Assembly (NCBI GenBank): GCA_003013855.2
Contig: PVNU02001548.1
Coordinates: forward strand, 2,480,001 to 2,544,000
Origin: Liriodendron chinense
Taxonomy: Eukaryota; Streptophyta; Magnoliopsida; Magnoliales; Magnoliaceae
DNA: 64,000 nt
Direction: 5' to 3'
The position numbers and the translations under genes are program-made. The notes under the pieces were generated by a model, which was not told the origin of the DNA, did not search any database, and was given only the letters and a program-made list of their open reading frames with translations. Positions 39,101 to 51,770 of the stretch are shown here, piece by piece (position 1 is the stretch's first letter; each line of letters begins with the position of its first letter).

Positions 39101-40077
39101 ATCCTGACCCTACTCCATTAATTTGGGATGATTGAGATGGATTGGCTGCTAATGTGGATGGGATTGGACCATTGGATGGATATGGTGTACACTCTAATCT
39201 GACTAGTCTCACCAACTCTTGCTTTCTATACTCACTTTCACTCTCTCCACCTAATCTCAATCACAACAGCCACTCTCACTAATGGCTTTGGATTTGAATG
39301 GCCTTCTCTTGTATATATCTCTCTTAGTAAGATGGGTAAGCCTTTATTCATATACGTTAACCTAATAATCTTGTAATTTGTAGTAACTTGGAGGGCAAAA
39401 ACTACCATGTGGCGTGATTTGGATAGTTAAGGACATGTGGCACCATGAATTTACTTTGACAAGTGGTAAAATTAATAATCTCACCCCTTAAAGGTGATGA
39501 AGCTGTTGTTTCACTCTCAAGCGATAACCGGATGGCTGATGGTTTTCCGTTACCATTGTTCAGAAAAATCTTAAGAGAGATTATGAGATCTACCTGATTT
39601 TGCAAAGATTTGTGCAACAATGAGATTGTCGCATGTTCACAGTTTTTACACTTTTATTCACAACAACTCTAGGATCCTATTTACTACATATGCTTGTCTT
39701 TATGGCCTGGCCAATGGCCTTACTGCCACTAGCTCCTGTTGTAAGTCCACGATGGGCTGCTTTCCATTATAAATAGCTTGGGAGATGATATGAGCTGCTG
39801 GGGCATGCAAGGGTTTGCACTCTGAATTTGCATGTGATTACCATCAGCCCAATTAAACCCATGGGCCTTCTTGTGGATTGGGTTTCTAAGCTCTCAAATT
39901 ATCTCTTTTAGGTTAAGCTATATTCCTAATGGGTTTTCAAGATCTCAAATCATCTTTTTTTGGGGTAAGATAAGTGCATCATTTGTTGGCGTGGGGTGTC
40001 TACATCCTCATTCTCATATTTGTTGGACATTGCAATCCACCTCCCTTACATGTTCCCTAACAATAAAAGTTCCTACA

Positions 40078-40193
40078 TGTTGGGTTTCAACTTATAGCTT
40101 GATGGTAGACAAAGTGCATTTCAACACTAAGGTCATGGTTCAAGTGCCCATGTGGTGTGAATGTGAGCGTGACTGCATCTAAAAATAAAAAAT
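40078..40193 (+). mobile_element. SINE family 2 copy with target duplication
   Basis: Box A-like TAGCTTGATGGTAGACAAAG, box B-like GGTTCAAGTGCCC, the family word CCATGTGGTGTGAATG, and an AAAAATAAAAAA tail. Flanked by TTCCTACA at 40070-40077 and 40194-40201. Confidence 0.75.
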
Positions 40194-40199
40194 TTCCTA

Positions 40200-40470
40200 C
40201 ACAATGTTTGTGAAAAATCCACCCCATCTTGCTAGCTCATCTTAGGACATGAGTGTAAAAAATGAGTGAGTTCCAAAATTCATGGGCTATAGGATTTTTG
40301 AATTCTTACTGGTGAAACATTTGTGGGGCCACGGAAGTGTTGGATCAAGTTAGTATTTTTGTGTTTTCAGTTCATTTATGTGGGAAAGACCTTATGAATG
40401 GTTTAGATGACATATAAATATCACAACAACCTTGGGAAGATTTCTCCCCACTTTCTTCTAGAGTGTTAAG
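40200..40470. mobile_element. Palindromic MITE left-half copy
   Basis: Contains GTGAAAAATCCACCCCATCT, GTTGGATCAAGTTAGTATTT and TGGTTTAGATGACATATAAA, matching the order in the 37855-38366 copy. The right arm is missing. From 40480 to 41620 nothing is recognised except slightly GC-richer sequence at 41200-41600 with CACGTGTG words. Confidence 0.6.
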
Positions 40471-41624
40471 CTTTGGATGCATCTCATTTTTTGGTTGGCT
40501 TGGCACGTGGACTTGGGGGGATTTCAAATCCCATATGTTTGGTGCCATAAAGTAATTGAGGGTTTGACATCCAAAGTGGAAGCTAGGATTACATCTAAAA
40601 ATTCTCCCATGAGTCGCATGTGTGACATGCGTGTCATTAGGCTGCTAATCTATTGGGCACGTGGCCCTTTGATGACATCCCAAATCATTCAGATTATCAA
40701 CCATATCATTAAAATTACTTTAATGAAATGATCCGCGCACAAATCAATGGTTAAAAATTGCTAGTTAGCCACTCAAATGTGATCCTATTATTGTTTTCAG
40801 TCTGAGACTTAAAATTTCATCATTTTTGACAAAAGTATATATTATGACGAGCTTATTACAATCATTGTGTCAAACATTACATACTTGCACTAATTGGAAA
40901 AATTAAAATTGATTTAATAATTAAATTCAAACCCCAATAAATATGCTATGCATAGTTACTTTTGGATTACATGGATTTTGAATACAGCATGCCAAACACA
41001 GCTGGGAGGATTCCACATTCAAGATACTTCAAATCCTGGATATTTCAAATCAATGGAGAGTATTATACGGGTAGTCTGGCAGCGATCCAGACTGGACAAG
41101 GAATATTATTCGACTAGAAAACCAAAGAGTCGTGTCATAATGAATCCTGAGTCACGGTCAACCCAGTGGCCCATCGGTCCGGACGATCATCGAAATCGTC
41201 TGCTCCCGTACTGATTGAGAGCCCAAAGACGTTCACGATCGTTAATCTACTCTGGCAAAAATGAAGAATGAGGAATACATGTCCATCTTCAACTCAATCA
41301 CTGCCCACACATGAGATAACGAAGCACGTGTGTGCTGCTGGTTGGGATTGCTACAATCTCCCCACGTGTGTTGGCTCTTGTTGGGTTCTTGTGTCTGGGA
41401 TTCAACATGAGGAAGTATATGGACTTCACTGGAGTGTGCTGTTTCAAGCGGGTCCTGACACCTGGACGGTTTGGATTTGAGATAGACATCACGTGTGCGT
41501 ACTTAGGGAGCCGCACGCGTATCCTAGCTGCAATGCACTCTCGTGCGCTGCATCCCTTCGGCTGATAGCGGTGAGATCCAATCGGCTTCAAGCGAACTCT
41601 TATGAAAAAAGTGGTCCTAGGGCC

Positions 41625-41970
41625 CACTCGTGGGGCCCATCATGATGTATATCTTACATCCATACCATCCATCCATCTCGACAGACATTTAATGTTATGG
41701 GATCGAATTTTGAAAAGATACAGGTCATAGGTGGGCCATATAATAGGGACCAATGAGGTTGTGTGTCCACCATTGAAATTGTTCCAAGCCCGCTGTAATG
41801 TGTATATGCTACCAAAAACTACTCAATATAGAACTCTTTGGGCCCTTCATAGGCTGACTGAGCTAATGAACGGAGCGGATCATCCATACCTAGACTCCAC
41901 TTGGTTAAAAATTAAGGAAAAAAAAAAAGAAGTTTACACCGGCTGCCCCATTTTTTGGCGTGAATGAGTG
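41625..41970. mobile_element. Palindromic MITE copy, divergent
   Basis: Begins GTGGGGCCCATCATGATGTA and contains ACCATTGAAATTGTTCCAAG. The right side ends near GCCCCATTTTTTGGCGTG. Several internal words have drifted. Confidence 0.65.
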
Positions 41971-41974
41971 GGAA

Positions 41975-42820
41975 CCACCTTTGGGACCGTTTGATTTTCA
42001 AATTACAACAGTAAAGTTGTAAAAGGCCCTGATTATTTACCCTCATAAATGTATAGTCACATTATATGTATTTGACTATAATTATAGCTTTGTTGCATTG
42101 TTTATTTTACTCTAGAATTATTGTAAAAATGGTGGTAAACGTTTAATAGAAAAATATAATAATTACATTTTAATTGACTTTCGTATTTTTCAAGTATTTT
42201 ACAAGTGTATTTGATTCTCAGTTTAGGAGCCGTGATTCATGTGTAAACAAACACATGCAAGCGATAATAATAGCTCATTTACCTCCATTTCAAACATGTG
42301 TAAACAAACACCTTAATGTATATGTTATATCTATACCGACCATCCAATTTTTTAGATTATTTGAAGGTAACGTCCCAAAAATGAGACATCCCAATTTAAG
42401 GTGAACCCTAATAGTAAACAGTGAGATTTGTACCATTTTGTTGCTAAATTAAATATATTATATTATATTTCTTTTAGATTTGTGATACAGCGGATTTGGA
42501 CCTAGAATCGACTCGAATCTTATAGCTATATGGGTTTTTGGATCGGACATGCATCTAGCTATTTATAAGTGGATATGGATCTAGCTATTTATAAGTGGAT
42601 CATATATGGATATCACATTTTGAATTCGAGTCTAAACCGAATTTGATCTAAATCTGCCTACAAATTTTCAGACTTAGAGCTGAATCCAATTGGATCCGAT
42701 CTAGATCCGACCCATTGAGAGCCCTGGATATGATCAGTGGCCCACATCTTTCTACATAGTACATGCGTTCTCAATTCCAAAAGGTGGAGCCCATGATTCC
42801 TGAACACGCATTGTGTGGGA
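41975..42820. other. No gene seen
   Basis: AT-rich sequence with GATCCGATCTAGATCCGACC-type words at 42690. A direct repeat ATCTAGCTATTTATAAGTGG occurs near 42551 and 42580. Nothing coding. Confidence 0.4.
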
Positions 42821-42824
42821 CCTT

Positions 42825-43010
42825 CCGTTAGGTCCAGTGTGTATGTGCTTTATCCAGCCCATCTATTCATTTTCCCAGCTCATTTTAGAGCATGAGCCCA
42901 AAATTAAAGCATATCCAAAGCTTAAGTGGACCACACCACACAGTGAGAATAATGATGTCCATCATTAACACCTTCATAAGGCCCACAATGATGTTTATTT
43001 GCTAAAATGA
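42825..43010. mobile_element. Palindromic MITE left half
   Basis: TGTGTATGTGCTTTATCCAG, AAGTGGACCACACCACACAG and CACAATGATGTTTATTTGC in order, truncated where the SINE begins at about 43020. Confidence 0.7.
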
Positions 43011-43019
43011 GTAGGCAAT

Positions 43020-43400
43020 TTCTTTTTTTTTTTTTCAGGTGAAACTTTTACTCAGTTGGTCATGCAATGCACCCACATGGTCAATCACATGTGGGTTAGT
43101 ATGTCTAGAACCCGAGACCTGCTATTTGAAACGAGCTCGAATTACGTACTACTCCTGCCTGTGCAGAGCTTGGGATAGGCTATACGTGGCACGTATGTGT
43201 CACATCGGTGTTGGTGGAAAGCATGTTGCAGGCCTACAATCTCTATTTGCTGATGTCATGGGTCTCTTCTGATAACCTGCTCTCCACCAATACAGGCATG
43301 CCACATACTAGCCTGTCTTGAGCTCTGCACTGGCAGGGTAATACCTAATCCAAGTTCATTTGAAACACCAAGGCGTCAACCAATTAGGCTAATAGTCACT
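43020..43400 (-). mobile_element. SINE family 1 copy interrupted by a MITE
   Basis: A-tail as poly-T at 43022-43035, tail-side words GTCATGCAATGCACCCACAT and GTTAGTATGTCTAGAACC, then the insertion (43133-43357), then the tRNA-like head AAACACCAAGGCGTCAACCA and TTAGGCTAATAG. Without the insertion it aligns with the copy at 13959-14145. Confidence 0.75.
43133..43357. mobile_element. 225-bp MITE with 9-bp target duplication, Mutator-like
   Basis: Flanked by ATTTGAAAC at 43124-43132 and 43358-43366. Inverted termini of about 60 bp: GAGCTCGAATTACGTACTAC and CCTGTGCAGAGCTTGGGATA at the left, with inverted GAGCTCTGCACTGGCAGGGT at the right. It sits inside a SINE, which confirms it as a later insertion. 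Confidence 0.85.
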
Positions 43401-43904
43401 TACCAAAGCATGTTTAAAAGTCATTAAGTATATACTCCATTTGGACAACGTCACACATGCCTCAATCAAATCCCACCTCGTCACCATAGAGTTGGGTATT
43501 GTTTTCATCACCATGCAATCCCCTACATATGTGATTCTAGAATGCAGATTGGGCACTACTAGGGTTGTCAGTCGGCTGGGCTTGGGGGTTGCATTTGGCC
43601 TAGATTTTGAACTGTTTCAACATGCTTGACAAGCTGGGCTTATTAAAAATCCTAAGGGCCGTTTAGCATCTCTACTCTAACTCAATAAGAGCTTTCTGAA
43701 TAAGAGCTACTTCAATAAGCTCTTTTTGTTTTAGCACTTGTTTGGTAAAATCTCCAAAAAAAATAAGCTCTTATTTAAAATAAGCAAGTTTGTTAAAACT
43801 TTCAAATAAGAGCTTTATTGAAGGGTAGTGAAATCATTTTTAAAGATTACAACAACTTTAATATAAGAGAAATCCAAATGGTTGTTTTGGTGGACCATTC
43901 ATGT

Positions 43905-45315
43905 AGGGCCCAACATCAATGCTAATTGTCCTTTATGTGGGGCCCACCAATATCCACTATCCATCACCATCACATGGACTCCATATTTGATCTGTCCATA
44001 GTGTGGGCCCTACCTTTGAAGCGGATTGTCCATCATGTGGGGCCCACTTTTGATATCCACCATTCATCATGTGGGGTGCATCTTCTATGTGGATCATCCA
44101 TCATACGACCCACTTTGGATATGGGATGCATCATGGGAGACCTTGGATGTGGATTGTCCATTAGGTGGGGTCCACTTGATGTGAACAGTCCATTATGAGG
44201 GGCCACACTTTTATGTGGGTCATCCATCATGCGAAGCCCACTGTGTCCATTATGTGGGCCCACCTTGATGTGGACCATTCATTGTGTGGGGCCCACCATT
44301 ATGGGTCGTTCATCATGTGGGCCCATCTTTAATATCAACTGACCATCATGTGGGCCCACCTTCAATTACCATAATCCATCATGTGGGTCTCACCTTTTGA
44401 CGTGGACTGTCCATCAAATGGAACCCACTCGATGTGCATGTTCCGTCATGTTGGGCCACACTTTGATTCGGGTTATTTATCATGTGAGGCTCACATTTGA
44501 TGTAAACCTTTCATTATGTGGGCCCACCTTGATTGGGGCCCCATTTCAATATAAGTCATTCATCATGAGGGGCCCATCTTTGATGCCCTCCATCCATCAT
44601 GTGGGTCCTACCTTTGTTGTGGACCACTATCATGTGGGGCTCACTTAATGTGGATAGTCCATCATGTGGGGCCCACCTTAGTTGTCCACCATCCATCATG
44701 CAGGTCCCACCTTGGCTGTGGACATCCATCATGTGGGGCTCAACCTTCAATATGGGTCATTCATCGTATAAGCCCACCTTTAATGTCAACCTTCCCTTAT
44801 GTGGTCCCACATTCAATATCTACCATTTATCACATGGGTCCTACCTTTGATGTGGACCATCCATCATGTGGGTACCACCTTTGTTGTGGACCATCTAACA
44901 TGTGGGGCCCACTTGATGTGGATAGTCCATCATGTGGGACCCACCTTTGATGTCCACCATCCATCATGTATGTCCCACCTTTGTTATGGATCGTCCATCA
45001 TGTGGGGCCCAACCTTCAATATAGGCCATTCATCATGTGGGCCCACCTTTAATGTCAACCTTCCATCATGCGGTCCCACATTTAATGTCCACCATCCATC
45101 ATGTGGGTCCCACATTTGATGTGGACCATCCATCAGGTAGGGCTTGCTTGATGTGGATTGTTCATCATGCGGGGCCACACTTTGAAGTTGGCCATCCATC
45201 ATGAGGGGTTCACCTTTGATGTGACCATGCATTATGCAGGCCCACCTTTGATATGGGCCATTCATCTTGTGGGGCCCACCTTCACGATATATTGTTCGTC
45301 ATGTGGGCCTACCTT
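43905..45315. repeat. Minisatellite of CATCATGTGGGGCCCACC units, about 1.4 kb
   Basis: Imperfect tandem array of 36-41-bp units of the type CATCATGTGGGGCCCACC, then TTTGATGTGGACCATC. I estimate 35-40 units with 10-30 percent divergence, some alternating between TGTGGACCATC and TGTCCACCATC forms. It gives overlapping spurious frames on both strands. The unit core equals the terminal word of the palindromic MITE, so the array may derive from a MITE end. Confidence 0.9.
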
Positions 45316-45349
45316 AAAGAAATTGTAAATATAAGAGAAGAGGGTAATG

Positions 45350-46040
45350 GCCCATTTAGGAGCTTGGATTTAGAATGCATTGAAATCCAAATCACAATTA
45401 CATTGGAATCAAGGTGATTCCAAATTCTCGTTTTTGTTTGGCTGAAATGCTCTGGAATCCAAATCTCTTATTTGAGAGCTTGTATTAGGAGGGCATTGAA
45501 AATTTTCAATATATTCACATGCCTGATTTGGTTAACTAAATTAGCTTTCATACTCTAAATTAGTATATATATGGAGTATTTGATAAAATGGCTATAATAA
45601 GCCCATTAACATATATACTTTGGTAAAAAAAGAAGAAGTTTTGAGCATTGGGTGGGCTACAAATTCAAGGATCACAAATAGGCAACTCACCAACGATTTT
45701 TAACCGTTCATTTAAATGTCCAACATTTGGATGGTTCAGATCATTCTATTGATATGATTTTAGTATTGCAGCTGATAATTGAACTATTTTGGGGTATCAT
45801 AAACATGCCATGTGTCTAATGGATTAGTAGCTTAGAGACATCTTTGTTACATGTGTGACTTTCCTAGGGAGGCAAAAAAGGTCTTTCCTTTCAATTCCAT
45901 CTGAATCACACCAAAAATGAAGATTTGAAATACCTCCGATTCCAACTGCCTCCAAATCCAGTGCTGCCAAACACAAAAGCAGCTATATGGATTTGAAATA
46001 CTCTCATTTACCACCAAATTCAAGGTGCCAAACAGGGTGT
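45350..46040. mobile_element. Inner hAT-like MITE
   Basis: The left end GGCCCATTTAGGAGCTTGGA and right end CAAGGTGCCAAACAGGGTGT are inverted relatives. Subterminal TTGGATTT and AAATCCA words recur. Non-coding. Confidence 0.5.
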
Positions 46041-46389
46041 AAGATGGGAATTACATGAAAAATTTAAGGGCAAACTTGTTCAAAACTTAGTCTAACATGT
46101 CTACCCACTAAAGCCAAATAAGCTCCGTTTCAAAAAGTAACCCCTTCCCTACCTTGATTAGACTTTTACCAAACCGTTTAAAAGCTTATTTTTTTTTTAG
46201 AAATAAGCCAATAAGCTCTTATTTATAGGGATGCCAAACGCCCCCTCAAAGTCTACTTGAGCTCTAGCCCTAGCTAAATATGGTGCTTGTACCTTCATTG
46301 ATATAGGCATGACATGGCGTAATTTTATCTGGTGGCCTACTGCTATTAGAGATAAGACAAGTGGAGTACATACTTGATAAAAACAAACT

Positions 46390-46880
46390 TTTAAAGATGC
46401 TAAGGGCCCGTTTGGTTGGCACTTGGAAACCCGTTTCTAGCTTAAAATCAGGATTCCAGTAGAATCCGATTTTAACTGGTGTGTTTGGAGACATTTCCAG
46501 CCAAACAGGTTTCTGCACAGTAGCCTAATTTGGCTGGAACCGAGATTAGTGGAAATGGTTCCCTGCACCCTTCTATAGAAGGGAAAAGAGGCGAAAGTTA
46601 GCATCACCCTCCTCTATATATGGTTGCACATCTATGACAATTGTGTTTTATATCCACACGATCCATCCATTTTGAAAGCTCAAGTAAGGGCATTAGGCAA
46701 AAGATGAGGCAGATCTAAATCTCAAGTGGACCACACCATAGCACAGCAATGTTGATTGAACGTCCACCATAAAAAAAACTTACTACGGCCCACTATAATG
46801 TTCATTTTCCATACAACCCGGCCATATGTCTTGCGGGACTACGACAGGCGAGGGGTCATGTTCTCTGGCGGATCCAAACT
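46390..46880. mobile_element. MITE fragments
   Basis: A GGGCCCGTTTGGTTGGCACT end at about 46404 begins a short hAT-type MITE. At 46640-46800 there is a left-half palindromic MITE (GTTTTATATCCACACGATCC, AAGTGGACCACACCATAGC). Confidence 0.5.
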
Positions 46881-46899
46881 CCAAGCGGGCCATGCCACA

Positions 46900-49800
46900 A
46901 GCAACAGTTGGAACATAATCTAGATTACACAATTTCAACCAAATAGCAAGTTCCATATTGAACTTTCTGCTTAGTTTATGCAATTTTGGATTCCAACAGT
47001 TGTATCTCGTTTTTATCTAGAACCTGAATTCTGCAATCAAATGAGCCCTTAGTGTGGGCCTTATTTTTATAGTGACCCACCGTCCGCCATATCATGCCTG
47101 TATCAATATGGTAATGGCAGGGAATAACCAATCTACCCTTGATTCCATATCACATGGGAATGACTACTTGAAAATCTCCTGTATAGGACAATCCTAACCT
47201 TTCAATCAGTAGCCTACAAGTAGACAGTTAAGACGATAGATATACCAACCGTCCGCTTTCAATTTAAAAGAAGTTCTAAAAAATTGGTCGATGGGATTTT
47301 CTATTACGGGAGACTTTTGGGTATGCTCTGTCCATGGTACGGTTTGAGAGTTGAAAAAACAACGAACAAGAACAAACATGCCGGCCAGGCGGCCACGTAC
47401 AAGGTACTCGAGAGGAATTGTAGGCATGATTTCACATACGTGAGGACATATTTCCAATTAAACGATCCAAACCGTTTATATGATGGTCGGGCCTTATCAT
47501 GGTGGGCCAAAAAAATAATAAATAATAAATAATAAATAAATTTTTTCCACATTAGAGCATTTGAACCCTTTGATTATTTAACAATTTTCCTTAGAATATG
47601 TACTGTCTTCATGACCATCCTTCTATAGGCCACTGATTGAAAGGCTAGGATCTTACAAGGTTGAAGATTTACACGACAGCTATGAGGACCATTTGGATCA
47701 ACGAAACAGGGCTAAAATGTACAGCATCCTTGGTCTTCATACCCTGTTTTTTTTTTTTTTAATTATATGAGCCAGTGGGCTCACTTGTTGGAAACCATTA
47801 GCGGTGGGTCCCACAAGTCTTTTTCCCACTTAGATACCTCTTTCAACTTTTTCTCAGAATTCATAATTTGAACTTCAAATTCAACAAAAAGAAGACTGAA
47901 TTGTGATGGGTAGAGGATGAAAAATCCCTACCTCATCCAAACTCATTCCATATCCTCTTGACAAAGCATCCACTTCAAATGTACGATGGAATATAGAAGA
48001 AGAAGAAGAAGAAGAAGAAGAAGAAACAGTGTAATCATAATTTTAGGGCTATCTTAACTGTAGAATTAGAGGATTGATGAAATCTCCTCCACTCTCATAA
48101 TGGTTAGGTGAACTGCTGAATGCAAACCATCCTTCTTTAGCCTTCTGCAGAGGTCCGTGTTTGGAGCGTGAGAGGTGGGATTAAATGGTTTGGAGTTGCA
48201 TTTGGTCCCATGCAAATTCCATCTACCTTTTGGACAGCATAGAAAGAGTAGGATTAATCCACGTTTCATATCATGCAGTCTTAATAATAGATATTTCTAC
48301 TAGTGGATTTCGAAATCCACTACATCTGGGCTCATTTATGCATGTGTTTTATTTATGCCATCCATCCATATGTACCATTTACATGTAACATTTGAGTGGC
48401 ATATGCGTACATATTATTTACGCAATTCAATCAAACACAAAGCCATACGTGTGTTGAGGGCTTCTATTCAGCTTGCGTGTGCGATTGAGAAGTTTGATAT
48501 TACCAGAGTCAGATTCGACTCAATGTTTGATTGAACATTGGTGCCCCCACACGTTGAGATGACCAAATAAGACTGGATTTAAAAATCCAACTGTCGTCTC
48601 AATCACTAATTGAAACAGCAATCAGGCGATTTGTTAAATGATACGGGTTAATCATTCCTAATTGATTCTTTTTTTATTACGTTAATAACTTTTCTCCCAA
48701 AGTTACAAGGTCATTTTATCGAGTTTCTTCAACATAGTTCTCTCAAGCAACCTAGTATACTCTACTTGTTCACCTGTGTTGGTTTGGGGTTTGGTCAATT
48801 CACCAAGAGGATCGTTTTACCAATAATTACAATCGATGTATTTTTCAAAAGAGGAAGATGAACAAATAAATTAAAATGGCTAAAACAATGCTAATTTTAT
48901 TAACATTTAAATGAATCTCATCACAATCAATAGACTATCAAATAAAGTAGAGAATAAAACAAAAATGAGAGATAAATATCTGATCCTTCTATATGAATAA
49001 ATGATTGAGACGGATGATAAGCAAGATGTGACAAGAGAATTTGATCTTCTAAGTAAGGATTTAGTTGATTAGAATCCAGCAATATAGGGTTGTAGACATT
49101 TAATCTACTCCTATGATACTGTAATGATGGCGTCGAATAGTAACAATCTACTCGCTAAGATTAGGATAAACTAAGCTATGCTAAGGTAAAAGGAAAGATA
49201 GATCGTGTTTAGCATGGGGTCCTAGGCTCTTCATCGCATGCTTCTTTTATAAATTGTTGAGGTGGCAAAATCCTCGATGAGTTTTCTTGTTGGTTTATGA
49301 TCTTCCGCGACTACGATTTTTATATAGTCTTTTCATAGGAGATCTCATAAATCTAAAAATGTTGGTTTTCAGATCTTACATAGATAGTCCCTTATTAAAG
49401 ACCTTCAAGACAATGATGCATCTAAAAATAGTTTGATCAGAGTCATCTACACTCTTCTTCCCATCATGTCCTTTTGATCATGGAACTGATGGGACTGGAT
49501 CTTGCTAAATGAGCTCTCTCATTCTTTTAATTCCAATCCAATTCAATATGAGCTCGTATCATTACCAATCCACTTAGATATTGGTCTGATCTTTAGATAT
49601 TCAGAATCTCTGTAATCATTGTGAGAGCTCCAAATTCTCTGGGAATATCTCTTATTTTGGAAGGATTGTGAGAGACAACATCACCGATCATATCGTACCC
49701 AGATCTGTGATGGGATCCTTACTTCGGTAGGTTTTATATAAATGTGTTGGGTATGCTACCTCGTTTGAAGGCCACATGAATTACGACCACGTGTCATTTG

Positions 49801-50290
49801 ATGTTTCGCTCCTTTAAAGGCATGCATACGATTTTATGCCACCACATTATTAAGAGAAGACGTATCACTTAAGAAAGGGTGGTGAAAGATCTCTTCGAAT
49901 GCAAGTACAATTTAGCTAGCATCGAATCCATAGTGTTGACACGTGGAAATCTTTTATTACTTCACGTCGGCAAGCTAAAAATGGGCATAAATACAAATGA
50001 CGGTCATCAATTGTAAAATTTGATTCATTTATTATAATTTCATGGTCTACTAAACATAGGTTTCACTTAATATAATGTTTTTCCTTAAGGAAATTTTTGA
50101 TGCCAAATGTGAGATTGGATTGTCAAAATAATATGGTATTTTCAGATATGCAATCATTATAAAATAATTGTGTTAATTTTATCTAATCCAATTTCATACC
50201 ATTTAATTTTGCATTCCAAACAAGCCTTGGTATCATGTAGATACCATCAAATAGTATGGGCACACTCATCAAAGCAATGAGCAAGGCTTG
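46900..50290. other. No gene seen
   Basis: AT-rich sequence without recognisable proteins. It includes an (AAG)n run at 47998-48024 and a poly-T at 47748-47760. Short frames here are not supported by codon pattern or homology I can recognise. Confidence 0.4.
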
Positions 50291-50294
50291 GCCC

Positions 50295-50858
50295 TGTTGG
50301 AGATGTCTTCAATCTTGACACTAGGGGGTCATCGGTCGATTGACAAACTTGGTTCGGTTGCCCAAAACTACCCAAATGAGGTGTTTGATCTTTGGACACT
50401 GCTAGAGAGAACTTCGAATCAAGCGCCCAAAACTCCGCAGATCGGATTTTGAACTCTTTAGATAGATTTAGTTGAGTTCGATCGCACTGGTAGGTTGATT
50501 TGCACGATTTTGCAATGATTTGTTTGATTTTGCAATGATTTGTTTCTAATTCCAATTTTATGCTATTTAAAGGGGTGTAATATAGAATTAGGGTAACATG
50601 AAGAGTCCTAGACATGTCCAAAGGGGTTGAAAGAGTTCTAGGGTGAGAGAAAAAGCTTGGGTTTCTTTTATGGGGCTTGGATCTGGGTTAGTTCTTTATC
50701 TTTTGTAACTTTTGATTCATAGTGATCGCTTTGTGCCTTGGTTTTTTCTTGTGAGGGATTTTCCACGTAAAACTTTGGATTATCTTTTCAGATTTGTTGA
50801 TTTGCTTGCTTGCCATTGTGATTGCCTTCATTCGATTCTTGCTAGTGTAATTCCAACA
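50295..50858. mobile_element. Copia-like solo LTR, 564 bp
   Basis: Starts TGTTGGAGATG and ends GTAATTCCAACA, giving the TGTTGGA/TCCAACA inverted ends usual for Ty1-copia LTRs. A TATTTAAA at 50564-50571 and the U5-type word GGGATTTTCCACGTAAA near 50757 support this. The flanks are GGCCC (50290-50294) and AGCCC (50859-50863), a 4-of-5 match to a target duplication. No internal domain follows. Confidence 0.75.
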
Positions 50859-51295
50859 AGCCCTAACCCCATGCTACTTCCTAGGCCCTAGCCTTGCCCT
50901 ATCACAATCCTATATGAACAAAAGGACATTTACATGGAAAAGAGTGAAACACAATTTGATGCGCTAACGTTATGATTGGATGGAACATATGCACTTGGGA
51001 ATTATTGTGAAATTGCAAATGTCTCATATAATAAATTCAAATTAAAACATCTAAATTTTTCGTACCATCTCATGTGTATCAAGAACTTCAAAAATATTTT
51101 TATTTGATTGTCCTATTGTTAGATTTACGGATATTTATTGGATGGTTAAAAATGGAAAAAAAATTCGATGATGTTATTCTTGAAAAACAAATCAAATTGT
51201 CCACTCAATCTGATTTTCATACACTAGGATGATCTGGCAAAGTGGATGTACAGCGTGGATAAAACACAGACATCACAGTGGATTCGACAGAGTCC

Positions 51296-51770
51296 GGTGA
51301 CCAGGGATATCGGCGGTGTTGGGGTGCACCATGATGTATGTGCTGTATCTACACCGTCCATCCATTTGGAGAGATCATTTTACCACATAATCCAAAGAAT
51401 GAGGCAGATCCAAAGCTCAAGTGGACCCTACCATAGAAAACAGTGGGGACTCGTGACCCCTACCGTTGAAAGCTCCCTAAGGCCCACCTTGATTGTTTTT
51501 GAGATCCAACCTGTTCATAAGTTAACACAAACATGGACGAATGGAAAACAAAAACACAAATATCATCTTGACCGACAACTTCTGTGACCCCCAAGAAGTT
51601 TTTAATGGTAGGCGTTCAATCCCCACTGTTTTCTATGGTGGGGTCCACTTGAGCTTTGAATCTACCTCATTCTTTGACTCATGCCCTAAAATGATCTCTC
51701 CAAATGGATGGACGGTGTGGATACAATACATACATCATGGTGGGGCCCAGATAACTTGGTGACGTCAGTT
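51296..51770. mobile_element. Palindromic MITE, near full-length copy
   Basis: The left arm GCACCATGATGTATGTGCTG, CCATCCATTTGGAGAGATC and AAGCTCAAGTGGACCCTACC is mirrored by the right arm GGGTCCACTTGAGCTTTGAA, GATCTCTCCAAATGGATGG and ATACATCATGGTGGGGCCC. The outermost GTGACCAGGGATATCGG and CAGATAACTTGGTGACG are also partly inverted. A partial copy lies just upstream at 51240-51290. Between 51780 and 52950 nothing further is recognised. Confidence 0.85.

Larger units (their letters stand above)
43656..46245. mobile_element. Composite TIR element containing a minisatellite and another MITE
   Basis: The outer inverted ends are GGGCCGTTTAGCATCTCTAC (43656) and GGGATGCCAAACGCCCC (ending about 46245), with AATAAGAGCT/AGCTCTTATT words next to both. 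The interior is split by a minisatellite block flanked by ATATAAGAGA (43861-43870 and 45329-45338), and by an inner MITE at about 45350-46040. Confidence 0.6.

Noticed and set aside
43926..45265. Overlapping frames of 80-106 codons on both strands
   Set aside because: They arise because the minisatellite unit lacks stops in several frames; divergence between units shows no codon bias.
47206..47552. Overlapping 82-83-codon frames on both strands
   Set aside because: No recognisable domain, no splice-consistent neighbours, and comparable frames on the opposite strand.
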